A DNA stretch of 64,000 bases from Nocardioides bizhenqiangii (lineage in GTDB: Bacteria > Actinomycetota > Actinomycetes > Propionibacteriales > Nocardioidaceae), in NCBI RefSeq assembly GCF_034661235.1, contig NZ_CP141059.1:3967501-4031500 (forward strand), given 5' to 3'. A program made the translations under genes and the position numbers. This document shows, piece after piece, positions 57,034 to 64,000 of the stretch (the stretch's first letter is position 1; each line of letters opens with the position of its first letter). The notes beneath the pieces are model-generated. The model was not told the DNA's origin, made no database searches, and saw only the letters and a program-made list of their open reading frames with translations.

Positions 57034-57255
57034 TCGAGCTGGCTGACTCGGGTCAGAGCCGAGGCCGCCGCGTCCAAACCGCCGCCCAATTCAGAACCGC
57101 GACCAACCGTGCCGCGACTTGCTGGGACCTGACGCAGCAGATCGCCAGCTGGTGTTCGGCTGGACCTGCTGCGACCTGCGTGGTGGCGGGGAGCGATAGA
57201 CGAGGAAGCCATGTGAGTCTGCTGCAGGGTTGCTACATCCTTGGACGTGGGTCAT
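57034..57255. other. Intergenic, no gene seen
   Basis: No convincing frame, repeat or structured site was found, apart from the hairpin that follows at 57256-57291. Confidence 0.4.
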
Positions 57256-57291
57256 ATCGCCGCAAGTGGGGTGGGCGGTCCTTGCGGCGAT
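57256..57291 (-). terminator. Hairpin after the decayed DUF222 gene
   Basis: ATCGCCGCAAG (57256-57266) and CTTGCGGCGAT (57281-57291) form a perfect 11-bp stem with a 14-nt loop, ending 3 nt beyond the stop codon (57295-57297, minus strand) of the remnant. It is probably the terminator of the former gene. Confidence 0.6.
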
Positions 57292-57294
57292 GGG

Positions 57295-57718
57295 TCAGTT
57301 GCGGGGGTGGTACTCGATACGGGGGCCGTCGTAGGTCTCGCCGACGATGTGGCCGTCGGGGTCCCGGATCAGTTTGACCCTACGGGTGCCGCTCGGCGTA
57401 ACCAGCCGACCGAGACCGTGGGGGGTCGCCCAGCGGTAGGCGCCGAGACCGAGCTGGCGCAATCAGACCGCACTGCCGCGCGATCGCCAGCTCGGCCCAG
57501 CACAGCTCTCGCACCGGCGGGGTGCCCTCGCCACCGAAGTCGATCAGCTGGTCCGACCCCAGCACCCGACCCTCACCCGGGTCATCGCCGTGTAGGTCGG
57601 CCCACTGCAGCACCAACCGCAACAGGTCGACATCCCGCGCTCGCTGCTCACGCGTCAGGTCCTCCGTCGCGGCCAGCACCGCCGCGGCGTCAAGGTCCAA
57701 CACGTCGTCCGAGATCAT
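57295..57718 (-). pseudogene. Internally deleted DUF222/HNH gene
   Basis: From ATG 57718 the frame encodes a normal DUF222 N-terminus: MISDDVLDLDAAAVLAATED, then LRLVLQWADLHGDDPGEGRV and GGEGTPPVRELCWAELAIAR. At about 57465 it joins, in another frame, the usual C-terminal tail that follows an HNH domain: GAYRWATPHGLGRLVTPSGT and HIVGETYDGPRIEYHPRN, ending at 57295. The whole middle, including the HNH nuclease, is missing, about 300 codons. TTGTGTCGG, the core of the promoter block of the intact copies, lies about 25 nt upstream of the ATG. Confidence 0.75.
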
Positions 57719-57795
57719 GCAGAGATCGTCGCAGGGACCCCCGACACAAACTGGACGCTTAGGGGCCCGCGATCCGCGTCTCTCTCCGTTCGACA

Positions 57796-58446
57796 TCACC
57801 TCACCGCGCGCTGCGTGCGCCGGCGTCGGATCTCGGCGCGAGCCAACAGGAACGCCAGCAGGACCGGCCACACGTACTTGGCGTAGCCGAGCGCCTCGCG
57901 CACCCAGCCCGGCAGCGACCAGTTCGGCAGAGGTATCCCGGGCAACCGGATCTCGGGCCACGGGAGGTCTGGCAGGTCCGGCCACGGAATGGCGGGCCAG
58001 TCGAACGAGAACGCGACCCGGGCGAGCAGGGCTGCGACGAGGAGGGGTACGACGACCGTCGCCACCCCTCCGGCTGTCTGGATCACGGTGTAGCGGGTCG
58101 GGTGGGCGAGCATCCGCTCGTCGTGCTGCGCGGCCTTGGAGCCGCATTCCGGCACCAGATCGGTGCCGCCGACGCCCGTCGAGAGCTGGACGTCGAGCGC
58201 CTCGTCGGGCGGGAAGCGGGTGGCTCGTCGCGGTGTCCCGAGCGTGCTGAACCGCACCAGGACCGCACCCAGGCCGTGCCCCGCCGCGTCGCCCGACGGG
58301 CGCAGCCGGATCTTGTCCTCCATCGCCGTCCGCTCGGCGACGAGCTGGTCGTCGACGTACCACCGGACACGGTGACGGGTCGAGCCGTCCGCCTCCACCC
58401 GGTGGTGGCGACCTTCGACGTCGAGGTCCCAGCGCTGCCCGGTCAT
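57796..58446 (-). CDS. Membrane protein with proline/tryptophan-rich repeat
   Basis: A 216-residue protein started at ATG 58446 (MTGQRWDLDVEGRHHRVEAD). The N-terminal about 115 residues are a beta-rich soluble domain (RHRVRWYVDDQLVAERTAME). One hydrophobic helix follows (GGVATVVVPLLVAALLARVA), then a repeat of WP..P(D/E)(L/I) type (PAIPWPDLPDLPWPEIRLPG), then a second helix (YAKYVWPVLLAFLLARAEIR) and a basic tail (RRRRTQRAVR). I do not know a family. Its start lies about 90 nt from the divergent membrane protein gene with the twin TTTCCA operators. Confidence 0.6.
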   Translation of the reverse strand: MTGQRWDLDVEGRHHRVEADGSTRHRVRWYVDDQLVAERTAMEDKIRLRPSGDAAGHGLGAVLVRFSTLGTPRRATRFPPDEALDVQLSTGVGGTDLVPECGSKAAQHDERMLAHPTRYTVIQTAGGVATVVVPLLVAALLARVAFSFDWPAIPWPDLPDLPWPEIRLPGIPLPNWSLPGWVREALGYAKYVWPVLLAFLLARAEIRRRRTQRAVR

Positions 58447-58532
58447 GCTCCGACCGTAGGTAGGAGTGCCGGCGCTCCACATCGGTCGTCGGTCGGCGAG
58501 CGCCTGACTTTGGTCTAGGGCCATAGCCGTAC

Positions 58533-58547
58533 TTTCCATATTGGAAA
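58533..58547. promoter_or_regulatory. Operator 1 of the 58569-59440 unit
   Basis: TTTCCATATTGGAAA (TTTCCA-TAT-TGGAAA) is a perfect inverted repeat 22 nt upstream of the ATG at 58569. Confidence 0.7.
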
Positions 58548-58558
58548 CTAGCCGCTAA

Positions 58559-58577
58559 ACTTTCCAGTATGGAAAGT
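58559..58577. promoter_or_regulatory. Operator 2, overlapping the start codon
   Basis: ACTTTCCAGTATGGAAAGT repeats the TTTCCA-N3-TGGAAA core with longer arms, 29 nt centre to centre from operator 1. It covers the ATG at 58569. Confidence 0.72.
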
Positions 58578-59120
58578 ACAGATCCGCAGACCGCAGCCGC
58601 CACCCTCGCCGCCGCGGAGCAGACGCGCGACCGCCTCGCTGCAGAGATCAGGCTGCCGCGCGGATACGAGCCGGCCATCGGCACGGCCATCGCGATCCAG
58701 ATCGCCACCGCGGCCGTCGGCCTGACGGCCGGTGCCGGCTGGGGCGCCCTCGTCGCGTTGGCCGGGCTGCTCGGTTTCGCCGTCGTCGCCGCCGTGCAGC
58801 TCCTGCGTTTCCGACGCCTCAACGGCATCTGGCTCGGCGGCCTCGCGAGCCGGGTCGTCCTCGGCACCTCACCGCTGGCGTCGATCGCCTACGCCGTCGC
58901 GCTGTTCGGCGCACTCGGAGCTGCCAGCCGCGATTGGTGGTGGCTGGTAGGGCTGCTGTCGATGGCCGGGACGACCGGCTACGTCGTGAGCGGCCGACGC
59001 TGGCTCGCGCGCTACCGCATCGACCCTGCCACGCACGGTCGAGGGGAGACGTTCCTCTGGCTGCTCGGCATCACCGCGTTCGTCGTCGCGGGCTGCGTCC
59101 TCCTCGTGCTCGAGAGCTGA
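58569..59120 (+). CDS. Four-helix membrane protein, coupled to a winged-helix regulator
   Basis: A 183-residue protein. A short amphipathic N-terminus (LAAAEQTRDRLAAEIRLPRG) precedes four hydrophobic helices: AIGTAIAIQIATAAVGLTAG, GALVALAGLLGFAVVAAVQL, ASIAYAVALFGALGA and FLWLLGITAFVVAGCVLLVL. The N-terminal helix plus four-helix layout is common in actinobacterial gene pairs with an HTH regulator. ATG 58569 lies within operator 2. The stop overlaps the next ATG (TGATG). Function is unknown. Confidence 0.7.
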   Translation: MESTDPQTAAATLAAAEQTRDRLAAEIRLPRGYEPAIGTAIAIQIATAAVGLTAGAGWGALVALAGLLGFAVVAAVQLLRFRRLNGIWLGGLASRVVLGTSPLASIAYAVALFGALGAASRDWWWLVGLLSMAGTTGYVVSGRRWLARYRIDPATHGRGETFLWLLGITAFVVAGCVLLVLES

Positions 59121-59440
59121 TGGCTGCGCTCGACCCGCAGATCCACGCGCCGGCCCGCCTGCAGCTGGTGACGATGCTGTCGGCCGTCTCGGAGGCCGAG
59201 TTCTCACGGTTGCGCGACGAGCTCGACGTCAGCGACTCGGTGCTCTCCAAGCACATCTCCGCGCTTGGTGCGATCGGCTACGTCCGCAGCCGCAAGGGCA
59301 CTCACCGCGGCCGCCGTACCACCTGGGTCTCGCTCACGCCTGGCGGCCGGAAGGCGCTGGCTTCCCACATCGATGCACTGCGCGAGCTGATCGCGGCAGC
59401 CGACGTCACGGGTACCGCAGGCCGACCGTCTCCTCGCTGA
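59120..59440 (+). CDS. Winged-helix (MarR/HTH_34-like) regulator
   Basis: A 106-residue DNA-binding protein. The winged helix spans about residues 10-85: ARLQLVTMLSAVSEAEFSRL, LDVSDSVLSKHISALGAIGY and HRGRRTTWVSLTPGGRKALA. It is like the one-domain regulators that pair with a small membrane protein. Its probable sites are the two TTTCCA-N3-TGGAAA repeats before 58569, so the pair is likely autoregulated. It overlaps the convergent SDR gene by 35 nt. Confidence 0.82.
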   Translation: MAALDPQIHAPARLQLVTMLSAVSEAEFSRLRDELDVSDSVLSKHISALGAIGYVRSRKGTHRGRRTTWVSLTPGGRKALASHIDALRELIAAADVTGTAGRPSPR

Positions 59441-60335
59441 TGTCCCACAGCCTCCCAGCGGCGCGGGTGTCGCGTGCCAGCCGGGACCGCCCGACGATCC
59501 GGGGTGCGCCGGCGTACTGCCCGGGGCCGCTGGGGCCGCAGTACGTGTCGCCGGGGAGGTCTGCGGTCGCCGCCATCAGCGACGGCCAGGCGCCGGCCGC
59601 GGCCGACTGCGAGACCGCCTTGACCGCGGCGTCCAGGATCGACGCGATGCCGCCGGTGGCGCGTCCGACCTGCCCGTTGACGACCAGATGGGTGCCGGAG
59701 AACCCGGGGTGCGCCGCCAGCGCCCGGACCGGCTCCTCGGCGTCCCGCAGCCGCCGGTCGAGCTCACTGGTGAAGAGCAGGTTGGCCAGCTTGGTCTGGC
59801 CGTACACGGGCCACCGGAAGTAGCGGCCGCGCTGCTGGTGCGGATCGCCGAGCGGCGCCCTGCGTGCCGTCGTGTGCATGAGGGAGGACACCGTGACGAC
59901 GCGGCCGTCGCCGCTCGCGACCAGCTGCGGCAGCAGCAGCCCGGTGAAGAGGAACGGGCCGAAGTGGTTGGTCGCCATCTGCAGCTCGAGGCCGTCGTCC
60001 GTCCGGGAGTACGGCGGCGCCATCACGCCTGCGTTGTTGACCACCACGTCGATCGCGCCGAGCCGTGCCGCCGCCGCGGCCGCGCGCCGTACCGAGGCGA
60101 GGCTGGCGAGGTCGAGCTGGAGCGTCTCGACCGCGGCGTCCGGCACCTGCTCCCGGATCGCGGCGACCGTCTCCTCGACCTTCGCGGGCGTCCGGCCGGC
60201 GAGCACGACCCGGGCTCCCTTGCGCACCAGCTCCAGGGCGGTGTGGTGCCCGAGCCCCCCGACCGTCGGCCCGGTGACGACGACGGTGCGGCCCGTCTGG
60301 TCGGGGATGTCGTCGACCCGCCAGGTGCCGCTCAC
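59406..60335 (-). CDS. SDR-family oxidoreductase, protochlorophyllide-reductase-like type
   Basis: A 309-residue short-chain dehydrogenase with a GTG start. The cofactor motif is VVTGPTVGGLGHHTALEL (an unusual TGPTVGGLG in place of TGxxxGIG), the structural motif NNAGVM, and the active site has Ser in VTVSSLMHTTA and Tyr/Lys in YGQTKLANLLF. Members of this long type are common in actinobacteria without known substrates. Its start overlaps the stop of the DinB-like gene (GTGA), so both form one operon. Confidence 0.87.
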   Translation of the reverse strand: MSGTWRVDDIPDQTGRTVVVTGPTVGGLGHHTALELVRKGARVVLAGRTPAKVEETVAAIREQVPDAAVETLQLDLASLASVRRAAAAAARLGAIDVVVNNAGVMAPPYSRTDDGLELQMATNHFGPFLFTGLLLPQLVASGDGRVVTVSSLMHTTARRAPLGDPHQQRGRYFRWPVYGQTKLANLLFTSELDRRLRDAEEPVRALAAHPGFSGTHLVVNGQVGRATGGIASILDAAVKAVSQSAAAGAWPSLMAATADLPGDTYCGPSGPGQYAGAPRIVGRSRLARDTRAAGRLWDISEETVGLRYP

Positions 60336-61159
60336 GGAGTGGTCCCCAGCTGCGCGACGATCGCCGCGCCGAGGTCGGGGTCACCCTCGATGGTCACGGC
60401 GCCCGGCGCGGCAGCCCGCCGGCCACCGGCCAGCACGATGAACGTCTCCCGGTCCATCGCCAGCCGCGCGGTGGGCCGTGCCGGGACGTTCGCGAGCCGC
60501 TGGCCCCTGCCGGACTCGTCGACCTCGACGGCGACGACCGGGCTGCCCTCCACCGCCAGCACCGCCGTGGTGCCGGCCGGCGGCGCGACCTTCTTCCCGA
60601 CGACGAACCCGAACGCCTCGCTGAGGTAGTCGGCCGTGTGCTGGGCTGCTGGGCTGTCCATGCCGCCCGGTCGGCCGACCGCGCGGCGGACGTCCTGCTC
60701 GTGCATCCAGACGTCGAGGGGGCGGTTGCGGAGCAGGGTCTTCTGGGTCCAGCCGATCAGGCCGAAGATCCCCGGTGCCGGTGCGGCGGGATCGGTCGGC
60801 GGGTCGTCGAGGAGCGTCTTGTGGCGCGCTGCCGTGGTGGTCCGGATCTCCTCGATGATCGACGCGGGTGACCGGTCGCGCCGGGCGACGACGCCGATCT
60901 CGGTGTACTGGCCCATCGGGCCGGTCACGTGCGGCGGGTCGCCGATGTCGGCCGTCTCCTCCGGTCCGCCTGCCAGCAGGCTCTCCAGGTGCGCGGCGTG
61001 CGAGGCGACCGCCTTCACGTCCCAACCGGCGAGGTCGGTGGGCATCGCCCACGCCTCCTCGGGGAGGGCGTCGAGCAGGGCGGTGAGGTCACCGATCGCC
61101 TGCCACCAGGTCTCGACGTACCCGGCCAACTGTGCGGCCAACCGCTCGGCATCGCTCAT
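60332..61159 (-). CDS. DinB-like maleylpyruvate-isomerase-type protein
   Basis: A 275-residue protein started at ATG 61159 (MSDAERLAAQLAGYVETWWQ). The MDMPI/DinB N-terminal four-helix region has LPEEAWAMPTDLAGWDVKAV and ASHAAHLESLLAG, where DLAGWDVKAVASHAAH supplies the metal-binding His region. The second half includes LDVWMHEQDVRRAVGRPGG and an SCP2-like C-terminal part (RLAMDRETFIVLAGGR). Such proteins use mycothiol as cofactor or substrate in actinobacteria. Reaction unknown. It is coupled to the SDR gene downstream. Confidence 0.83.
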   Translation of the reverse strand: MSDAERLAAQLAGYVETWWQAIGDLTALLDALPEEAWAMPTDLAGWDVKAVASHAAHLESLLAGGPEETADIGDPPHVTGPMGQYTEIGVVARRDRSPASIIEEIRTTTAARHKTLLDDPPTDPAAPAPGIFGLIGWTQKTLLRNRPLDVWMHEQDVRRAVGRPGGMDSPAAQHTADYLSEAFGFVVGKKVAPPAGTTAVLAVEGSPVVAVEVDESGRGQRLANVPARPTARLAMDRETFIVLAGGRRAAAPGAVTIEGDPDLGAAIVAQLGTTP

Positions 61160-61242
61160 GCGGGCGATGGTAACGACGCTCAGCGGCGTCTGATCCGCAC
61201 GTCCACGCGCACCATCCGGTCGCCGTGAGCTCCTGAGCACGG

Positions 61243-62301
61243 CTACTCAGATCGGCGCGCCAGGTAGCGCACGAGGGTGGGGACGTCGTCGACGAACCGC
61301 AGCCGTGCGCCGTAGAGCACCCGGTGCGCCGCCGGACCGCGGCCCCCGGCCATGAACGGAGGCTCCGGTGGCCGGCCGTTGTCGTTGCGCACCCAGCCGT
61401 GGAAGTACATCAGCGGCCGCCGGTCGACCAACAGCACGTCGGCACCCCCGGGGCCGCAGAGGCCGTCGGTGGTCGCCCGGGACAGCAGCACGCGGCGCGG
61501 CCGGGTCGGCCACGTGGCGAGGTCGGCCGACCGGCGCCAGACCGTGCGATAGCTGCACCGCGACCAGATGTCCTCGGACGTGAACAGGTGGTAGAACCCG
61601 CCGCGCCGCAGCACGACGGGGTTCTCCATCACCCAGTCGGCACGCACCAGCTGGCTGCTGGTCGCGCCGGCGGCGGGCGCGATCCCGCGCGGCCCGAGCG
61701 GCAGCAGCCGGATCGACGACGGCCTGCCGTCGGTCTTGTAGAGGAGGTACGGCGTGCCGGTCGACGGGTCCAGGAAGTACGACGGGTCGATCACGCCCCT
61801 CCGCGGGAGGCCAGGCGTCCGCGGCACCGTGTCCCAGGCCCGCGGCGTGTCCGCCCGCGCGTGGCACACCAGCGGCCGCGCGTCGATGGGCCGGAAGGCG
61901 CCGTACGCCGTCGGTGCGGTGGCGACGCCGATGCACCTCCTGCCCTTGCCGAGGCCACGCACCCGGGCGGCGTAGTAGAGCACCCAGCGATCACCGATCC
62001 GGGCGAGGTCGGCCGCCCACACGTCGTCGACGACGGCCCAGCGCGGCAGCCGCGACAGCGCCGGGCTGATCCACCGCCAGCCCTCGCCCGGGTCCCAGCG
62101 TGCCCGCCGGACGCGGGGCCCGGTGGTCACCAGGACCCGGCCGCTCCGGGTCTCGACGACGCTCGGGTCGCCCGACTTCTCCGTGGTGATGATCGGGTCG
62201 GGGTACCGCGCCGCAGCTGCCTCCGCCGGGACGAGCGCCGGCGCCGCTGTCGCTGCCGCGAGCGCGGCCGCACCGACGGCGAGACGGAGGCGGCGCAGCA
62301 C
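61243..62301 (-). CDS. Secreted GH43-like five-bladed propeller protein
   Basis: A 352-residue exported protein with a GTG start. The signal peptide (LRLAVGAAALAAATAAPALVP, cleaved near AEAAAA) precedes a beta-propeller with the GH43/GH32-clan pattern: YPDPIITTEKSGDPSVVE, VVDDVWAADLARIGDRWVLY, PRRGVIDPSYFLDPSTGTPY and VMENPVVLRRGGFYHLFTS, i.e. the Asp, Asp and Glu positions of the active site. Substrate probably an arabinan or xylan, by family analogy. It stands alone between the DinB-like and lysE genes. Confidence 0.8.
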   Translation of the reverse strand: MLRRLRLAVGAAALAAATAAPALVPAEAAAARYPDPIITTEKSGDPSVVETRSGRVLVTTGPRVRRARWDPGEGWRWISPALSRLPRWAVVDDVWAADLARIGDRWVLYYAARVRGLGKGRRCIGVATAPTAYGAFRPIDARPLVCHARADTPRAWDTVPRTPGLPRRGVIDPSYFLDPSTGTPYLLYKTDGRPSSIRLLPLGPRGIAPAAGATSSQLVRADWVMENPVVLRRGGFYHLFTSEDIWSRCSYRTVWRRSADLATWPTRPRRVLLSRATTDGLCGPGGADVLLVDRRPLMYFHGWVRNDNGRPPEPPFMAGGRGPAAHRVLYGARLRFVDDVPTLVRYLARRSE

Positions 62302-62323
62302 CTGCCGGACACTAGTGGCGGAC

Positions 62324-62938
62324 TCAGTGCCCCGGGGCCGAAACGGCTAGGGAGAGTGCGATCGCCAGCATCGTGAGCCCGATGAGGACGTCGAGCACCT
62401 GCCACGCGCGCGGCGTCGACAGCAGGCGCTGACCCGCGCCGGCGCCGTAGCCGAGACCGGTGAACCACAGCACGCTCCCGACGGCCGCGCCGGCCGCGAA
62501 CCACCACCGGTCGCCGGAGCCGTGCTGGTTGGCGATCGACCCCACCAGCAGAACGGTGTCGAGGTAGACGTGCGGGTTGAGGTAGGTGAGGGCGAGGGCA
62601 CGCCCGACCGCGGCCTTCCGGGAGGGAGCGCCGGCTCGGGCGGCTTCCAGGGTTGCGGGTCGGCGGGCGCGGAGGAGCGAGACGACGCCGTACGTCGCCA
62701 GGAACGCGACACCCAGCCACCGCACCAGGTCGAGCACCCAGCCCGCGTGCGTCACGATCGCGCCGATGCCGCTGACACCGGCGACGATGAGGAACGCGTC
62801 CGACAGCGCGCAGACCGCCACGACCGGTCCCACGTGCTCGCGGGCGAGTCCCTGGCGCAGCACGAACGCGTTCTGTGCCCCGATCGCGATGATCAGGGAC
62901 AGACCGGTGAGCAGGCCGGCGACGGCAGCAGTGGACAC
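62324..62938 (-). CDS. LysE/ArgO-type amino-acid exporter
   Basis: A 204-residue membrane protein with a GTG start and six hydrophobic helices. It has the LysE signature near the start (LSLIIAIGAQNAFVLRQGL), the helix-3 region (WVLDLVRWLGVAFLATYGVV) and YLNPHVYLDTVLLVGSIANQ. It exports lysine and/or arginine. It is divergent from an ArgP/LysG-type LysR gene over a 69-nt gap, the arrangement of lysE-lysG in Corynebacterium glutamicum, in which LysG senses intracellular basic amino acids and activates lysE. Confidence 0.9.
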   Translation of the reverse strand: MSTAAVAGLLTGLSLIIAIGAQNAFVLRQGLAREHVGPVVAVCALSDAFLIVAGVSGIGAIVTHAGWVLDLVRWLGVAFLATYGVVSLLRARRPATLEAARAGAPSRKAAVGRALALTYLNPHVYLDTVLLVGSIANQHGSGDRWWFAAGAAVGSVLWFTGLGYGAGAGQRLLSTPRAWQVLDVLIGLTMLAIALSLAVSAPGH

Positions 62939-63007
62939 ACGAGGACCGTAGGGTCGGCGGCTGGTTCAGGCCAGCGAATGTTTTTGAGGATGCATTAGCG
63001 TTGCTTC

Positions 63008-63886
63008 ATGGCCCCGCAACCCGCCCAGCTCGAGGCGCTCGTCGCGATCGCCGACCACGGCTCCTTCGAGGCGGCGGCCCGGGCCTTGCACGTGACCGCG
63101 AGCGCGATCAGCCAGCGGATCCGCGCGCTCGAGACGACGGCGGGACAGGTGCTCGTCAGCCGGACGACGCCCTGCCGGCCGACCGAGGCCGGGTCGGCGT
63201 ACGTCCGGCTCGGCCGGCAGACCCGCCTGCTCTACGCCGAAGCCCGGCTCGAGGTCGACGACGCCGACCACGTCGTGAGCCTGCCCGTCGCGGTCAACGC
63301 GGACTCGCTGGCGACCTGGTTCCGTGACGTCCTGTCCGCAGCCGCCGGCTGGGACGGGGTCGCGCTGAAGGTCCGGGTCGAGGACCAGGCCTACTCCGCA
63401 GGCCTGTTGCGCAGCGGCGACGCGCTCGCCGCAGTCACCAGCGACCCAACCCCGGTCCAGGGCTGTGCGGTCGAGCCGCTCGGCATCCTGAGGTACGGCG
63501 CCGCCGCGACCCCCGGCTTCGTCGAGCGCTGGCGTCGCGGGCGGAGCATGGACTGGGAGCGGATGCCGGTCGTGGTGTTCAACGAGAAGGACGCACTGCA
63601 GCACGACGTGCTGGCCGCGCGCGGCGTCACCCCGCGGACCGTCCACCAGGTGCCAACGTCGACCGACTTCCACGAGGCCATCCGCCGCGGGCTCGGGTGG
63701 TGCCTGCTGCCCGAGCCCCAGCTGCTGCCCGACCTCGAGGCCGGGGTCCTGGTGCGGCTGCCCGGCCGCGACCACGTCGACGTACCCCTGTTCTGGCAGC
63801 GGTGGCGCCTCGACTCCCCCGCCCTCCTGCAGCTCACCAACGCCGTCCACCACGCCGCTCGGGCCCACCTCCGCCGACCCGGCTGA
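63008..63886 (+). CDS. ArgP/LysG-type LysR regulator
   Basis: A 292-residue LysR-family activator. The N-terminal winged helix is QLEALVAIADHGSFEAAARA then LHVTASAISQRIRALETTAG, with ASAISQRIRALE as the recognition helix typical of ArgP. The C-terminal effector-binding domain contains VSLPVAVNADSLATWFRDVL. The start is ATG 63008. It is divergent from the lysE/argO gene, which it presumably activates in response to lysine, arginine or histidine. The stop codon lies inside the first of the 21-nt repeats that follow. Confidence 0.88.
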   Translation: MAPQPAQLEALVAIADHGSFEAAARALHVTASAISQRIRALETTAGQVLVSRTTPCRPTEAGSAYVRLGRQTRLLYAEARLEVDDADHVVSLPVAVNADSLATWFRDVLSAAAGWDGVALKVRVEDQAYSAGLLRSGDALAAVTSDPTPVQGCAVEPLGILRYGAAATPGFVERWRRGRSMDWERMPVVVFNEKDALQHDVLAARGVTPRTVHQVPTSTDFHEAIRRGLGWCLLPEPQLLPDLEAGVLVRLPGRDHVDVPLFWQRWRLDSPALLQLTNAVHHAARAHLRRPG

Positions 63887-63938
63887 TCTGAACCCCGACC
63901 CGGCTGATCTGAACCCCGATCCGGCTGATCTGAACGCC
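63876..63938. repeat. Three tandem 21-nt repeats at the end of the LysR gene
   Basis: Units GACCCGGCTGATCTGAACCCC (given as GACCCGG then CTGATCTGAACCCC) start at 63876, 63897 and 63918; the third has two substitutions. The unit includes the LysR stop codon (TGA within GGCTGATC), so the reading frame meets a stop in every unit. The repeats lead into the terminator-like hairpin. Confidence 0.75.
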
Positions 63939-63957
63939 GACCCGTCGCAAAACGACG

Positions 63958-63989
63958 CCGACCCGTCGCGTTCAAACGCGACGGGTCGG
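63958..63989 (+). terminator. Strong hairpin after the LysR gene
   Basis: CCGACCCGTCGCG (63958-63970) and CGCGACGGGTCGG (63977-63989) pair perfectly over 13 bp with the loop TTCAAA. No U-tract follows, but the stem strength fits an actinobacterial terminator. Confidence 0.65.
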
Positions 63990-64000
63990 CGGAATTCGGA

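Overview
This is a high-GC, gene-dense chromosomal window. The gene content points to an actinobacterium of the Nocardioides / Propionibacteriales type: a dnaK-grpE-dnaJ-hspR heat-shock operon with a HAIR operator, SigE-family and ECF sigma factors, F420-dependent enzymes, a mycothiol-type DinB-like protein, DUF222/HNH (13E12-repeat) genes, KstR-type operators, and frequent GTG starts with GTGA/ATGA overlaps. The genus is inferred; no rRNA or tRNA lies in the window to confirm it.

Layout. 1-6.8 kb: the end of an arginine/ornithine-antiporter-like gene, arginine deiminase, a META-domain lipoprotein, an unassigned secreted barrel-like protein, an Abi-alpha/DUF445 pair and a small membrane protein. 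6.9-8.7 kb: a NarL-type two-component system. 8.8-10.3 kb: a DUF222-HNH gene with a structured upstream module. 10.3-14.6 kb: hspR, dnaJ, grpE, dnaK. 14.6-19.1 kb: SigE-family sigma factor with a coupled membrane protein, M28 peptidase, CapA-like lipoprotein and a membrane-anchored protein. 19.1-26.0 kb: a catabolic neighbourhood with two KstR-like operators (F420-type oxidoreductases, SDR, sulfotransferase, aldo/keto reductase, hydrolase). 26.1-27.6 kb: a three-gene cassette resembling WXG100/LXG secretion substrates plus an LpqN-like partner. 27.6-29.5 kb: a tandem-repeat array and a second DUF222-HNH gene. 29.7-34.5 kb: cytochrome P450, a large LAL-type LuxR regulator and a 47-residue basic protein. 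34.7-39.4 kb: nitroreductase, ABC exporter, PucR regulator, DUF1992 and MmcQ/YjbR proteins. 39.5-46.6 kb: paired CoA-ester lyases, an amidohydrolase, and PucR divergent from a ferredoxin reductase-desaturase pair. 46.7-51.7 kb: lipoprotein, a frameshifted amidohydrolase, a crotonase, and an alpha/beta hydrolase divergent from a TetR regulator with twin operators. 51.7-54.5 kb: DHA2 drug exporter divergent from an ECF sigma factor. 54.5-57.7 kb: a disrupted stretch with gene remnants, a DUF1996 secreted protein, a CMD-family protein and a decayed DUF222 gene. 57.8-64 kb: membrane proteins, a winged-helix regulator with twin operators, SDR, DinB-like protein, GH43-like protein and a lysE/argO-argP pair.

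How it fits together. Much of the window is lipid, steroid and CoA-ester metabolism with its regulators, interleaved with stress response. The most unusual theme is the DUF222-HNH family. Two intact copies and one internally deleted copy occur. The intact copies share a nearly identical upstream module: a 40-nt promoter-proximal block followed about 46 nt further out by a 41-nt imperfect palindrome. The remnant keeps only the TTGTGTCGG heart of the block. This looks like a dispersed, decaying element family rather than three unrelated genes.
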